Shown here one piece after another: positions 8,779 to 17,977 of a stretch of 64,000 nucleotides of DNA. The stretch is from assembly GCA_902705865.1 (NCBI GenBank), contig CACSIO010000012.1:682001-746000 (forward strand). Reading direction: 5' to 3'. The stretch is from BD1-7 clade bacterium. Its GTDB lineage: Bacteria > Pseudomonadota > Gammaproteobacteria > Pseudomonadales > DT-91. Under the pieces are notes generated by a model. That model was not told where the DNA came from. It worked only from the letters and a program-made list of their open reading frames with translations, and searched no databases. A program made the position numbers and the translations under genes. The stretch's first letter is position 1. The number at the start of each line of letters is the position of its first letter.

Positions 8779-9783
8779 ATGTTGGTTGACGGCATTCAGG
8801 CCTTACTTGATGCGGCAGAGACTCCGCCGCCGGTTTCAAAGCTGCAGTCAAAATTCCTGAGAGATGCGGCTGTCCAGGTGTCTGTCGTGCGCTTTGATCA
8901 GGTGGATTCGGCACTTTCAGGGAATAAACTCTATAAATTGATACCTTGGTGTCAGCGTGCCGTTTCAGAGGGTTATGACACGCTTGTTAGTTTTGGCGGT
9001 TGGCACTCAAATCACCTGCACGCGCTGGCTGCCGCTGGGCATCGCTTAGGGTTGAAGACGGTCGGGTATGTTCGCGGATATTCGCATCAGCCTGAGAGCC
9101 CGACGATTCGTGATTTGAAGACACTGGGAATGGAGTTGGTATTTGTATCCCGTGGTGATTATCGTCTTCGCCATACGCCGGAGTATTTGTCAGACGTTAG
9201 TCGATCATGGCCAAGTGCGCTGATTATTCCTGAAGGTGGCGCGGGCCCTAAGGGTGTCGAAGGAGGGCGGCTTATGGCGGGCCATGTTTCTCGTTTGATT
9301 CAATCTGACGTTATTCAAGCACCTGATATTGTCATGATGCCTGTCGGCACGGCGACCACGTTTGCTGGTTTTGTGGATCGTGATCCGGCGCGCGGAGGCA
9401 GCTATGTCGGTGTCGCGGCAGTTGATGATGTTGAGACTATGATGTCACGCGTTCAGATGGTGTTGAATGCGGCTTCATTGGCGGGTGATTCCGCTGCTGA
9501 TCAACGTTATGCAAGGCAATGGCATATCAATCGTGATTATATCTGTGGTGGGTTTGGCAAAATGTCCCCTAGTTTGGCAGCCTTTATTACCCGTTTTGAG
9601 TCGGTATATGGTGTTCCGTTAGATCCCGTATATAACGCTAAGGCCTTTTATGGCCTTGAGCAGCAAATTAGTGATGGATCAATTCCCGCGGGCACTCATG
9701 TGTTGATGGTTCACACCGGTGGTTTGCAAGGGCGTCGAGGAATGCAAGATAGAATTGAAAAGTTAACGAGCGCCTCGGCATGA
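8779..9783 (+). CDS. PLP-dependent ACC deaminase / D-cysteine desulfhydrase family protein
   Basis: A fold-type II PLP enzyme of 334 aa, the usual size. SGNKLYKL near residue 48 holds the candidate Schiff-base lysine. The segment SFGGWHSNHLHALAAAG binds the cofactor phosphate side and matches the family's G-G-x-x-S-N-H pattern. IPEGGAGPKGVEG and MVHTGGLQGRRG near the C-terminus are also typical. Members cleave D-cysteine or 1-aminocyclopropane-1-carboxylate, and the sequence does not settle which. Expression is probably coupled to the coiled-coil gene just upstream. Confidence 0.88.
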   Translation: MLVDGIQALLDAAETPPPVSKLQSKFLRDAAVQVSVVRFDQVDSALSGNKLYKLIPWCQRAVSEGYDTLVSFGGWHSNHLHALAAAGHRLGLKTVGYVRGYSHQPESPTIRDLKTLGMELVFVSRGDYRLRHTPEYLSDVSRSWPSALIIPEGGAGPKGVEGGRLMAGHVSRLIQSDVIQAPDIVMMPVGTATTFAGFVDRDPARGGSYVGVAAVDDVETMMSRVQMVLNAASLAGDSAADQRYARQWHINRDYICGGFGKMSPSLAAFITRFESVYGVPLDPVYNAKAFYGLEQQISDGSIPAGTHVLMVHTGGLQGRRGMQDRIEKLTSASA

Positions 9784-9895
9784 GGGAGGCATCATTCTTA
9801 GTGGTTGCAGGCGCTTGTTTTATGAAATATTCCCCGATTTGATAAAGGCTGGGAATGTGATTGGAAGACCGTTAATTACTCCGTAGGTCGAATTT

Positions 9896-10936
9896 ATGTC
9901 TGAACCGTTTATCAGTTACAACATACTGCGCTCTTTTGTCCCTTTGTCTGGACTGAGTGATGAACAGCTGAATATTCTATTGGATCATTGTGATTTGATT
10001 CAGGCATTTAAAGGCCAGGAACTAGTAAAGATTGGCGAAATGAAGCTTCAGCATTTGTTTCTGGTGCATGGTGCTGTGGGGATGCGGAGCCGAGAGTTTG
10101 GTGATGTTGAGGGTGAGTTGCATGTTGGTGGCGAGCGATCGCATCTTCCTTTTGCGCATGAGTTTCCACGTGAAGAGGCAGTTACCGCACTTACTGATTG
10201 CAGTGTATTAAAAGTCGACTCTTCTTATCTGGAAAAGATTATCTGTTGGGGGGAGGTGAGTCGTTGCCTGCTGGCAGAAATTGCGTGTGATCCGAGTTAC
10301 CAGGATGACTATTTCTGGATTAAACGACTGCTTGAATCCAAATTGTTTTACAAAGTCCCCCCCACGAATATTCGTAGTATTTTACAGCGCTTCCAAGAAG
10401 TTGATGTGCCGGAAGGTTATGAAATTATTACTGAGGGTGCTGAAGGGACTTGCTGCTACTTTTTGAAGTCTGGTCAGGCAGAGGTGACAGTTGAGAGCTT
10501 GCCGGATACGGTCGTTGCGACATTAAAGCCCGGCGATATTTTTGGTGAAGATGCATTGGTTACCCGTAAGCCACGCAACGCGACGGTAACTATGTGTCAG
10601 GAAGGTGCATTGCTGAAGTTGGATAAAAAGCACTTCTACGAATTGCTCAAGCAACCTCGAGTGAATATGGTAACGCCCGGTAATTTGCGGCGTTTTGTTG
10701 CTGACGGTGCAAAGATTCTAGATGTTCGCACTGAGGAAGAGTTTGACGCGAATCATCCCGTCGGCGCTATCAATTTACCACTACATCTGGCGGCAATTAA
10801 GTCGGTGTTGCTGGATCGTGAAACACAATACATTGCTGTTAGTGGGTCTGAAGAACGTGCGAAAGCTGCTGCTTTGTTGTTGTCTGAGCAAGGTATTAAA
10901 GCCTATGCACTTCAAGCTGGGTTGTACGCGCTGTAA
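9896..10936 (+). CDS. Tandem cyclic-nucleotide-binding domains with a cysteine-free rhodanese-like domain
   Basis: A 346-aa cytoplasmic protein. Residues ~10-130 form a divergent cNMP-binding-like domain. Residues ~150-255 form a clear second one with the phosphate cassette GDIFGEDALVTRKPRNATV, whose Gly-Glu and Arg fit ligand binding. Residues ~262-346 are rhodanese-like (KILDVRTEEEFDANHPVGAI). The active loop reads AVSGSEERAKAA and has no cysteine where active rhodaneses have YCxxGxRS, so sulfur transfer is not expected. There is no helix-turn-helix, so it is not a Crp-type transcription factor. It is probably a cNMP-responsive sensor or scaffold. Confidence 0.85.
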   Translation: MSEPFISYNILRSFVPLSGLSDEQLNILLDHCDLIQAFKGQELVKIGEMKLQHLFLVHGAVGMRSREFGDVEGELHVGGERSHLPFAHEFPREEAVTALTDCSVLKVDSSYLEKIICWGEVSRCLLAEIACDPSYQDDYFWIKRLLESKLFYKVPPTNIRSILQRFQEVDVPEGYEIITEGAEGTCCYFLKSGQAEVTVESLPDTVVATLKPGDIFGEDALVTRKPRNATVTMCQEGALLKLDKKHFYELLKQPRVNMVTPGNLRRFVADGAKILDVRTEEEFDANHPVGAINLPLHLAAIKSVLLDRETQYIAVSGSEERAKAAALLLSEQGIKAYALQAGLYAL

Positions 10937-11079
10937 GCCTCGTTGGAGGGGTGGGGGTGGTTGGCGACGTGCCTTGATTGTGCAGCTACCCGATAGCGAG
11001 CTAAGTTCAGCAACCCCCCCCATCCCTTGTCTGCTCGATAAACCGTTTCTAATCAGTCACTTTTGCCTACCATTTGCGC

Positions 11080-11188
11080 TACAATGTGCAGCCAACCCTG
11101 TCGATTAGCACTGAGAATCCACCCTTTTGCTTCGGATTTAATCGGTGCTGACTACGGCTTCGTGAACCCTTGCCTGATTTGGTGATGA
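11080..11188 (+). promoter_or_regulatory. nadK upstream region with possible -10 and leader hairpins
   Basis: TACAAT at 11080-11085 could be a -10 box, but no good -35 is seen. The ~95-nt leader that would follow contains nested pairings (AATCC with GGATT; TTAGCAC with GTGCTGA including one G-U; CGATTA with TAATCG), some mutually exclusive. Role unproven. Confidence 0.3.
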
Positions 11189-12073
11189 ATGGAACCACAG
11201 TTTCGGAATATTGGCATTATCGGTCGCGTTGGTAACGATCTGGTGATTGAGTCCGTCAAGGCGCTTAAATCCTTCCTTTTGGCCCGGAATTTGACGGTTG
11301 TGCTTGAGGAGGAGGTTGCGCGTGTATTGCCCAATCACAACTTACAGGTTTCTAGCCGCAAATTGATCGGTGAAATTTGTGACTTGGTGATTGTTGTCGG
11401 CGGCGATGGCTCAATGCTTGGTGCTGCGCGTGAATTAGCTCGGCATGGTGTTCCTGTTTTAGGCGTGAATCGCGGCGGACTTGGGTTTTTGACGGATATT
11501 TCACCGGCCGAAATCGAAGAGAAAATCGATGAGGTTTTGTCGGGTGATTATATCGTAGAGCGTCGTTTCTTGCTCGATACGGTTGTGAAGCGCGACGGTG
11601 AGCCTATCGGCCAGGGCAGTGCGTTTAACGATGTGGTGGTGAGTTCTGGCGAAATAGCACGAATGATCGAGTTTGAAACCTATATCGAAGGTCAGTTTGT
11701 CTATTCGCAGCGTTCGGATGGTTTGATTGTCTCCACGCCGACAGGATCTACCGCATATTCGCTTTCCGGTGGTGGCCCGATTATGCATCCGAAGCTGGAT
11801 GCATTGGCGCTTGTGCCAATGTTTCCACATACATTGTCTTCGCGGCCGATTGTCGTCGATGGGAATTCTGAGATAAAGATTGTTATTGGGTCTGATAACC
11901 AGATAAACCCAATTATTTCTTGTGATGGGCATTTAAGTATCAAGGCGCAGCCTGGTGATGTCGTATATATCTATAAGAAACCGCACAAGCTGAAGATGAT
12001 TCATCCGACTGATCACAATTTTTATGGTGTCTGTCGTGATAAATTGGGGTGGGGCAACAAACTCGTTAACTGA
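11189..12073 (+). CDS. nadK: NAD kinase
   Basis: It phosphorylates NAD at the 2' hydroxyl to make NADP. The 294 aa include the family GGDGS motif near residue 71 (VVVGGDGSMLGAARELA), the segment GVNRGGLGFLTD, and the second signature SPTGSTAYSLSGGGPIMHP, which binds the NAD nicotinamide-ribose side. Length and motif spacing match enterobacterial and pseudomonad enzymes. The metallophosphoesterase gene begins one nucleotide after its stop, followed by the rhomboid gene with an overlap, so the three form an operon. Confidence 0.97.
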   Translation: MEPQFRNIGIIGRVGNDLVIESVKALKSFLLARNLTVVLEEEVARVLPNHNLQVSSRKLIGEICDLVIVVGGDGSMLGAARELARHGVPVLGVNRGGLGFLTDISPAEIEEKIDEVLSGDYIVERRFLLDTVVKRDGEPIGQGSAFNDVVVSSGEIARMIEFETYIEGQFVYSQRSDGLIVSTPTGSTAYSLSGGGPIMHPKLDALALVPMFPHTLSSRPIVVDGNSEIKIVIGSDNQINPIISCDGHLSIKAQPGDVVYIYKKPHKLKMIHPTDHNFYGVCRDKLGWGNKLVN

Positions 12074-12074
12074 C

Positions 12075-13082
12075 ATGTTTGAATCGACGACGCTAAACGA
12101 ACAAAACGAATCTCGAGACTTTGCTGGCTACGATATTGTCGGCGATGTACACGGGTGTGCCGACGCGCTGACCCGTTTGTTAATCAAGTTAGGATACGAG
12201 CGCAGTGGATTGGGGTTTCGCTATGCGGATACTGAAAATCCGCGGCAGCTGGTTTTTGTCGGAGACTTAGTGGATCGAGGCCCGCAGATCGCGGAAGTCG
12301 TTAGTATGGTGCGTGCGAGTTGTCTCTCTGGTGATGCTCAGATGGTGTTGGGTAACCATGAATTTAACGCCATTGCATATCATACACCGGTTGAGGGCGG
12401 GTTTTTGCGCCCGCATAACGAACGCTCTGATCGACAAATTCGAGAAACGCTAGAGCAATTCGAAGATGAGCCTGCGCTGTTTGAAGATCACCTGCAGTGG
12501 TTTTCGAGTTTGCCGTTGTTTCTCGAATTCGATAACTTTCGAGTTGTGCATGCCTGTTGGGATCAGATGTTCATTGATCGCTACCTTGATCGTTTTAAGA
12601 CGCATTGCCTTAATCGTGATGTGTTGGAGGCCTACCTCGATGGTGACCCATTGGCGTTACGTGTTATCAGGCGTCTAACCTGCGGCGTGAACCTCCAGTT
12701 ACCCGAAGGTGTTAGTTGGAAAGGGCGTGATGGATTTGTGCGTCATAGCTTTCGGGCGCATTTCTGGGCCAAAAACGCCGAAACTTATAATGATGTTATC
12801 TTTCAGCCAGATCCGTTGCCGGAGCAGTTGGCGGATAATCGCCTGTCGACCCACGACAGAGATAAGCTCTTTTACTACTCATCGAAAGAAAAACCCCTAT
12901 TTATTGGTCATTACTGGCTGAGTGGTGCGCCCTCAATTGTTACGAATAACATTGCTTGTTTAGACTATTCGGCAGTGAGTGGTGGGCGTTTGGTCGCGTA
13001 TCGTATGGATGCAGGTGATCATGGGTTGAGTCAGGATGGGTTTGTCTCGGTCGATGCTTCGCCGCCATCTGGGGTTCGCTGA
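12075..13082 (+). CDS. Calcineurin-like metallophosphoesterase
   Basis: A 335-aa cytoplasmic phosphoesterase. It has the metal-ligand motifs GDVHGC (near residue 24), GDLVDRGP (near residue 67) and GNHEFNA (near residue 95), and a later His region ending in GHYWL. This places it in the PrpE/bis(5'-nucleosyl)-tetraphosphatase-like branch of the superfamily; the substrate may be a protein phosphate or a dinucleotide. I chose the ATG at 12075 because the in-frame start at 12024 would overlap the end of nadK by 50 nt. The stop overlaps the rhomboid start as ATGA. Confidence 0.88.
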   Translation: MFESTTLNEQNESRDFAGYDIVGDVHGCADALTRLLIKLGYERSGLGFRYADTENPRQLVFVGDLVDRGPQIAEVVSMVRASCLSGDAQMVLGNHEFNAIAYHTPVEGGFLRPHNERSDRQIRETLEQFEDEPALFEDHLQWFSSLPLFLEFDNFRVVHACWDQMFIDRYLDRFKTHCLNRDVLEAYLDGDPLALRVIRRLTCGVNLQLPEGVSWKGRDGFVRHSFRAHFWAKNAETYNDVIFQPDPLPEQLADNRLSTHDRDKLFYYSSKEKPLFIGHYWLSGAPSIVTNNIACLDYSAVSGGRLVAYRMDAGDHGLSQDGFVSVDASPPSGVR

Positions 13083-13954
13083 TGAGTGATTTGCACGAAG
13101 CGCTAATTTTTGAAAAATCACTCGACGGGCAGGCTATTCAGCATTTTGTGCAGTATCTGCAACGCGCTGGATTCCCTCATCGATTGGCAGAGCAGGGCGA
13201 TAAGCTTGTTCTCTATGTCTATCACCCTGATCATATTGAAGTCGTCAGATCACTTTTCCAGCGCTTCGCCGATGACGACCTGCCAATCATCGAGGCGCCT
13301 CCTGCCTCGGTGGGTTTTAATCCAGTCAATATTCTTAAAACACCCGTTTGTTTTGCTGTTGTTTTATTGTGTGTTGCAGGCTTTGCTGCTTATCTGTGGA
13401 GTTTTTGGCCACTGCTTCAGTTATTTAGTTTTCAAGTAATGCAGGTCACGCCTGCGGGTGTGACGTTGGCACCCGCGTCTGAATCGCTCGCTAACATTTT
13501 ACACGGGCAGGTATGGCGATTAATAACGCCGGCTTTTTTGCATTTCTCTTGGGCCCATATTGGTTTTAACTTGGCGATATTTTGGTTTTTGGCTCAGCAG
13601 TTGGAGAAATTTGAAGGCAGTTTGTCTTTATTGAGTGAAGTTACCTTGCTGGCTATTTTGTCGAATGTGCTGCAGTTTTACTTGAAACCGGATGGTCTGT
13701 TTGGTGGTTTATCTGGCGTAGTATATGGCCTGATGGCCTATTGTTGGCTTGCTGGAAAACTCAATAGCGAGTTCAAGGTTTTTATGCCAGCGGGTTTGCT
13801 GGTGGTCAGCGTTGTTATGATGGTTATCGGCTTTACCGGGGTTTCAAATGTATTTGGTTTCGGTATTGCGAACTGGGCGCATTTGGGTGGTTTTTTGGCC
13901 GGACTCTTGTTGGCTTTTGTGCGTTATGGCAGGCTTCGCCAAGTTTCGCAGTGA
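13082..13954 (+). CDS. Rhomboid family intramembrane serine protease (GlpG-like)
   Basis: A 290-aa membrane protease. Residues 1-75 form a cytoplasmic N-terminal domain like that of GlpG (VQYLQRAGFPHRLAEQGDKL). Six hydrophobic segments follow. The catalytic serine lies in GGLSGVVYGL (Ser211) and the histidine in NWAHLGGFLAGLL (His267). WRLITPAFLHFSWAHIGFNL is the conserved loop-1/helix-2 region with the oxyanion-side His and Asn. The start codon overlaps the previous stop, which indicates translational coupling to the phosphoesterase. Confidence 0.93.
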   Translation: MSDLHEALIFEKSLDGQAIQHFVQYLQRAGFPHRLAEQGDKLVLYVYHPDHIEVVRSLFQRFADDDLPIIEAPPASVGFNPVNILKTPVCFAVVLLCVAGFAAYLWSFWPLLQLFSFQVMQVTPAGVTLAPASESLANILHGQVWRLITPAFLHFSWAHIGFNLAIFWFLAQQLEKFEGSLSLLSEVTLLAILSNVLQFYLKPDGLFGGLSGVVYGLMAYCWLAGKLNSEFKVFMPAGLLVVSVVMMVIGFTGVSNVFGFGIANWAHLGGFLAGLLLAFVRYGRLRQVSQ

Positions 13955-14054
13955 TCGGATCCCCGCTGGGCGTTGTATCACAAGGGTGTATGAATAATTG
14001 TGCATCTTGTTGTAAGTGCTGGCATGACCAGTGTTGATTAAATGAGGAGTCGTT

Positions 14055-14321
14055 ATGGACTTTGAACAGATGATTGCGCAGCTTGATGATGCTGCCTACC
14101 AGCGTCTCAAGCGAGCTGTCGAAATCGGCAAATGGCCCGATGGACGTGTTTTGTCGAATGATCAGCGAGAAGCGTCATTGCAGGCGGTTATCGCTTATGA
14201 AATGAAATCCGAAGTTGCTACCAATGAGCGTACCGGGTTTGTTGATATGGCGGGCTCATCCTGTCACTCTGATGCCGAGCATGGCGAAGAGCCAACAATT
14301 CTTAAATGGAAAAACGGTTAG
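14055..14321 (+). CDS. YeaC family protein (DUF1315)
   Basis: A small 88-aa acidic cytoplasmic protein. The core DDAAYQRLKRAVEIGKWPDG followed by LSNDQREASLQAVIAYE is the DUF1315 signature. GAGGAG precedes the ATG. Function is unknown. The following DUF2797 gene starts 62 nt downstream, a pairing usual in pseudomonads, so the two probably share a transcript. Confidence 0.85.
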   Translation: MDFEQMIAQLDDAAYQRLKRAVEIGKWPDGRVLSNDQREASLQAVIAYEMKSEVATNERTGFVDMAGSSCHSDAEHGEEPTILKWKNG

Positions 14322-14383
14322 ACTATTCGCATAAAACTTAGTCGCCTATCTAGTTATCCACTCTAATTTATCAGGACGTTACC

Positions 14384-15220
14384 TTGCCCCCCCTCGCTTC
14401 AGGTACCATCGTTAAAATGCGTTCGACACTTGCGGACGCGACTACCCCAGTCTCCTATCAGCTCCCTATCGGTGATCAGTTGGTCGATATGAATGCGTTG
14501 ATTGGTCGTCAAATTTCGCTCACCTATGCGGGCGAAATATTTTGTAATCACTGTGGTCGAAAGACTAAGAAGAGTTTCAGTCAGGGTTATTGTTTTCCTT
14601 GTATGAAAAAACTGGCCCAGTGTGATACCTGCATTATGAGCCCTGAAAAGTGTCACTATCATGCCGGTACCTGCCGAGAGCCGGAATGGGGTGAGACTAA
14701 TTGTATGACAGATCATATTGTCTACCTGGCGAATTCCTCGGGGTTGAAGGTAGGTATTACACGTGCTTCTCAGGTTCCAACTCGTTGGATAGATCAAGGG
14801 GCAGTTCAGGCAATGCCAATCATGCGTGTTGCCACACGTCAGCTGTCCGGTTTTGTAGAGATGGCCTTTAAGGAGCATACGGCAGATAAAACCAACTGGC
14901 GTAAGATGCTAAAAAACGAAGTTGAGATCATGGATCTTGTGGCTGAGCGTGATCGTTTGATGGCGTTGGTTGAGCCTCAGATCAGCGAACTGCAAGAGCA
15001 GCATGGTATTCAAGCCTTGCAAGCACTTGATGAGTCGGAAACTAGAATCAATTTCCCGGTTGTCGAATACCCAATCAAGGTAGCCTCCTTTAATCTGGAT
15101 AAAAATCCAGAGGTTACGGGTAAGCTGATGGGGATTAAAGGGCAATACCTGATTCTCGATGGCGGTGTTATTAACTTGCGTAAATACACGGCTTACCACC
15201 TCGATTTGAAGGCTGAGTAA
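14384..15220 (+). CDS. DUF2797 family protein with cysteine clusters
   Basis: A 278-aa protein with many metal-type cysteines: FCNHCGRKTKKSF, YCFPCMKKLAQCDTCIM, then KCHYHAGTC and a further Cys in ETNCMTDH. This is the DUF2797 pattern. The middle (VYLANSSGLKVGITRASQVP, then RWIDQGA) resembles a GIY-YIG-like nuclease fold. The start is a TTG at 14384 with AGGA upstream; it gives the N-terminus expected for this family (a short tail before KMRSTL). An ATG at 14417 is the alternative. Molecular role unknown; nucleic-acid binding is plausible. Confidence 0.8.
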   Translation: MPPLASGTIVKMRSTLADATTPVSYQLPIGDQLVDMNALIGRQISLTYAGEIFCNHCGRKTKKSFSQGYCFPCMKKLAQCDTCIMSPEKCHYHAGTCREPEWGETNCMTDHIVYLANSSGLKVGITRASQVPTRWIDQGAVQAMPIMRVATRQLSGFVEMAFKEHTADKTNWRKMLKNEVEIMDLVAERDRLMALVEPQISELQEQHGIQALQALDESETRINFPVVEYPIKVASFNLDKNPEVTGKLMGIKGQYLILDGGVINLRKYTAYHLDLKAE

Positions 15221-15270
15221 TTTTATCCGGCTCTTTTAAGCGACCGTTACCAGATAATGGAAAGAACATT

Positions 15271-17892
15271 ATGATTGATTCCCCAGCTAAAGAAATTTTT
15301 GCAAAAGACTATCGAGCACCTGATTTTCATATTGAGAAGACGGAGCTTCGTTTTGAGTTGGCAGGTGATGCGACTCGGGTTACCTCGCGGCTCACTATTG
15401 CTCGTTCTGCCACTGGTGAGAAGCGTCCTTTGGTATTGAATGGTCAGGATCAATCCTTGGTTCAGGTTTCTGTGGATGATGTGATTCTAGGCAGTGACGC
15501 ATACTCGGTTGATGATGATTTTCTGACAATTCATCAAGTTCCTGACGCTTTTGTTTTGGAATGTGTCACTGATATTGAGCCCGAAAAAAATACATCACTG
15601 GAAGGACTTTATCGTTCAAACGGTATGTATTGCACGCAGTGTGAGGCTGAAGGTTTTCGTAAAATCACCTACTACCTTGACCGACCGGATGTGCTTAGTG
15701 AGTTCGTTACGCATATTTGGGCGTCTGAGGGGCAGTTCCCGGTGATGTTGTCTAATGGCAACTGTACTCGTGATGTTGTCGAGGATGGGGTGCGAAAAGT
15801 CACTTGGCACGATCCTTTTAAAAAACCTTGTTATCTGTTTGCACTGGTCGCCGGTGACCTTGAAAGCGTTGATGACTCGTTTGTTACTGAATCTGGTCGT
15901 GAAGTTGCTCTGCAAATTTTTGTCGAATCCAAAGATCTGGATAAGTGCGATCATGCCATGCAATCGCTGAAAAATGCCATGCGCTGGGATGAGCAAGTCT
16001 ATGGTAGGGAGTATGACCTAGATATCTACATGGTTGTTGCTGTCGATGATTTCAATATGGGAGCCATGGAGAATAAAGGCCTCAATATTTTTAATACATC
16101 TTGTGTATTGGCCCACCCTAAAACCACAACTGACCTTGGCTTTCAGCGTGTTGAGGCGGTCGTTGCTCATGAGTACTTCCATAACTGGTCGGGTAATCGT
16201 GTTACCTGTAGAGATTGGTTTCAGCTGAGCCTGAAGGAAGGCTTTACCGTCTATCGCGATGCGGAATTCTCGGCGGATATGAACAGTCGTACGGTAAAGC
16301 GTGTGGAAGACGCTAGCTTGCTGCGTACGGTACAGTTTGCTGAAGATGCCGGGCCTATGGCGCATCCGGTGCGGCCTGACTCATTTATTGAAATTTCAAA
16401 CTTCTATACGGTCACTATTTATGAAAAGGGTGCTGAAGTTGTAAGGATGATGGCTAACCTGTTGGGTGAGTCGCTGTTTCGTAAAGCAACCGATTTGTAT
16501 TTTGAACGATTCGACGGTCAAGCGGTAACTTGTGAGGATTTTGTTCGGTGTATGGAGGAGGTATCCGGGCGTGATCTTACGCAATTCCGCCATTGGTATA
16601 GTCAGGCCGGTACGCCAGCTTTGCGTGTTGCAGGCCAATATGATGCGGAATCGGCGCGCTATACGTTGTCAGTTGAGCAAACGACACCTCCCACGCCTGG
16701 TCAGGATGAAAAACCCGCTTTCCATATTCCGTTTTCTGTTGCTTTGGTTGGTCAAGATGGGCCGTTAAGTTGCGTTTTACAGCAGTCTGGCCAGGAGGCA
16801 TCGGAATTTGTTTTGGATATTACTGAATCGAAACAAACGTTTGAATTTGAGGGGGTGCCTGAGGCACCAATTCCTTCGTTATTGCGCGGTTTTTCTGCAC
16901 CCGTCAATATGTCGTTTGATTATTCAGATACTGAACTTGCCCAGCTTATTCGGGCGGATGATGATGGCTTTGCTCGCTGGGATGCGGTGCAAACACTTGC
17001 TATGCGCGCGTTGGCCGATGGGAGCGGTGATCAGAGTGGTTTATTGGAAGAGGCGTTCCGATCGCTGTTGAAATCTGCCGAAAATGGCGGGGCGGATATG
17101 GCAATGCTGGCGATGTTACTTACTTTGCCAAATGAGATGTATATTTCGGATGTGTTGCTTGATCTTGATCCTGTTGAAATACATAAGCGTCGAAAGGGTC
17201 TCAAGGCCTTGCTAGGAAGCAGGCTTCGTGAGCAGTGGCTTGCGTGTTATCGTAAGTTTCATTCTACTGGTGATGACATCGACGGTTCTGCAATGGCGGC
17301 GCGTAGTTTAAAGAATATCGCGCTTGAATATTTAATGTCTGCTGATTCATCTTCAGCGCAGGTGTTAGCCCGTGAGCAGTTTGAAAAATCATTAACCATG
17401 ACTGATGTGTCAGCTGCACTTCGTGTGCTCGAAAACCTTGCGGATGATCGTAATTTAGCAGAACGTGTTCTGGCTGATTTCTATCAGCAATGGAAAGGAG
17501 AGTCACTGGTTGTTAATGCTTGGCTAGCAGCTCAGGCAACGAGTGCGCGCGATGGTGTGTTAGATAGAGTTAAAGGCCTGATGGATCATGAAGCGTTCGA
17601 TATAACGAACCCGAACAAGGTGCGTTCTTTGATCGGTGCTTTTTGTAATCAAAATCCATCGCAGTTTCACGCCAGTGATGGATCAGGGTATGCGTTTTTG
17701 GCCGACCGGGTTATCGAGCTCGATAAGTTGAACCCACAAATTGCTTCTCGCTTGTTAACGCCGTTGACGCGATGGAAAAAGCGAGATCAATCGCGACAGG
17801 AGCTAATGAAGGCGGAACTTGGACGTATCAAGGCAGAAGATTTGTCCTCGGATGTCTACGAAATTGTCGCTAAATCGCTCGCAGTCGCCTGA
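15271..17892 (+). CDS. pepN: Aminopeptidase N
   Basis: A cytoplasmic M1 zinc metallopeptidase that removes N-terminal residues from peptides and proteins. The 873 aa match the E. coli enzyme closely in length. The exopeptidase motif GAMEN is at residues 264-268. The zinc motif HEYFH is at residues 300-304, with the third ligand Glu at 323 in SLKEGFTVYRD. The C-terminal half is the helical PepN-specific domain. It stands alone on its transcript, about 50 nt after DUF2797, and may be read through from it. Confidence 0.97.
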   Translation: MIDSPAKEIFAKDYRAPDFHIEKTELRFELAGDATRVTSRLTIARSATGEKRPLVLNGQDQSLVQVSVDDVILGSDAYSVDDDFLTIHQVPDAFVLECVTDIEPEKNTSLEGLYRSNGMYCTQCEAEGFRKITYYLDRPDVLSEFVTHIWASEGQFPVMLSNGNCTRDVVEDGVRKVTWHDPFKKPCYLFALVAGDLESVDDSFVTESGREVALQIFVESKDLDKCDHAMQSLKNAMRWDEQVYGREYDLDIYMVVAVDDFNMGAMENKGLNIFNTSCVLAHPKTTTDLGFQRVEAVVAHEYFHNWSGNRVTCRDWFQLSLKEGFTVYRDAEFSADMNSRTVKRVEDASLLRTVQFAEDAGPMAHPVRPDSFIEISNFYTVTIYEKGAEVVRMMANLLGESLFRKATDLYFERFDGQAVTCEDFVRCMEEVSGRDLTQFRHWYSQAGTPALRVAGQYDAESARYTLSVEQTTPPTPGQDEKPAFHIPFSVALVGQDGPLSCVLQQSGQEASEFVLDITESKQTFEFEGVPEAPIPSLLRGFSAPVNMSFDYSDTELAQLIRADDDGFARWDAVQTLAMRALADGSGDQSGLLEEAFRSLLKSAENGGADMAMLAMLLTLPNEMYISDVLLDLDPVEIHKRRKGLKALLGSRLREQWLACYRKFHSTGDDIDGSAMAARSLKNIALEYLMSADSSSAQVLAREQFEKSLTMTDVSAALRVLENLADDRNLAERVLADFYQQWKGESLVVNAWLAAQATSARDGVLDRVKGLMDHEAFDITNPNKVRSLIGAFCNQNPSQFHASDGSGYAFLADRVIELDKLNPQIASRLLTPLTRWKKRDQSRQELMKAELGRIKAEDLSSDVYEIVAKSLAVA

Positions 17893-17977
17893 GGCTTGGC
17901 GACGATATAGATTTACCGTATTTCTAACAATAATAAAAATATCGAAAATCGGCAGGGAGCGCTGACAGGGAAAATAT

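Noticed and set aside
10722-11108. 128-codon ORF overlapping the end of the cNMP/rhodanese gene
   Set aside because: Out-of-frame shadow of a real gene that runs into noncoding sequence.
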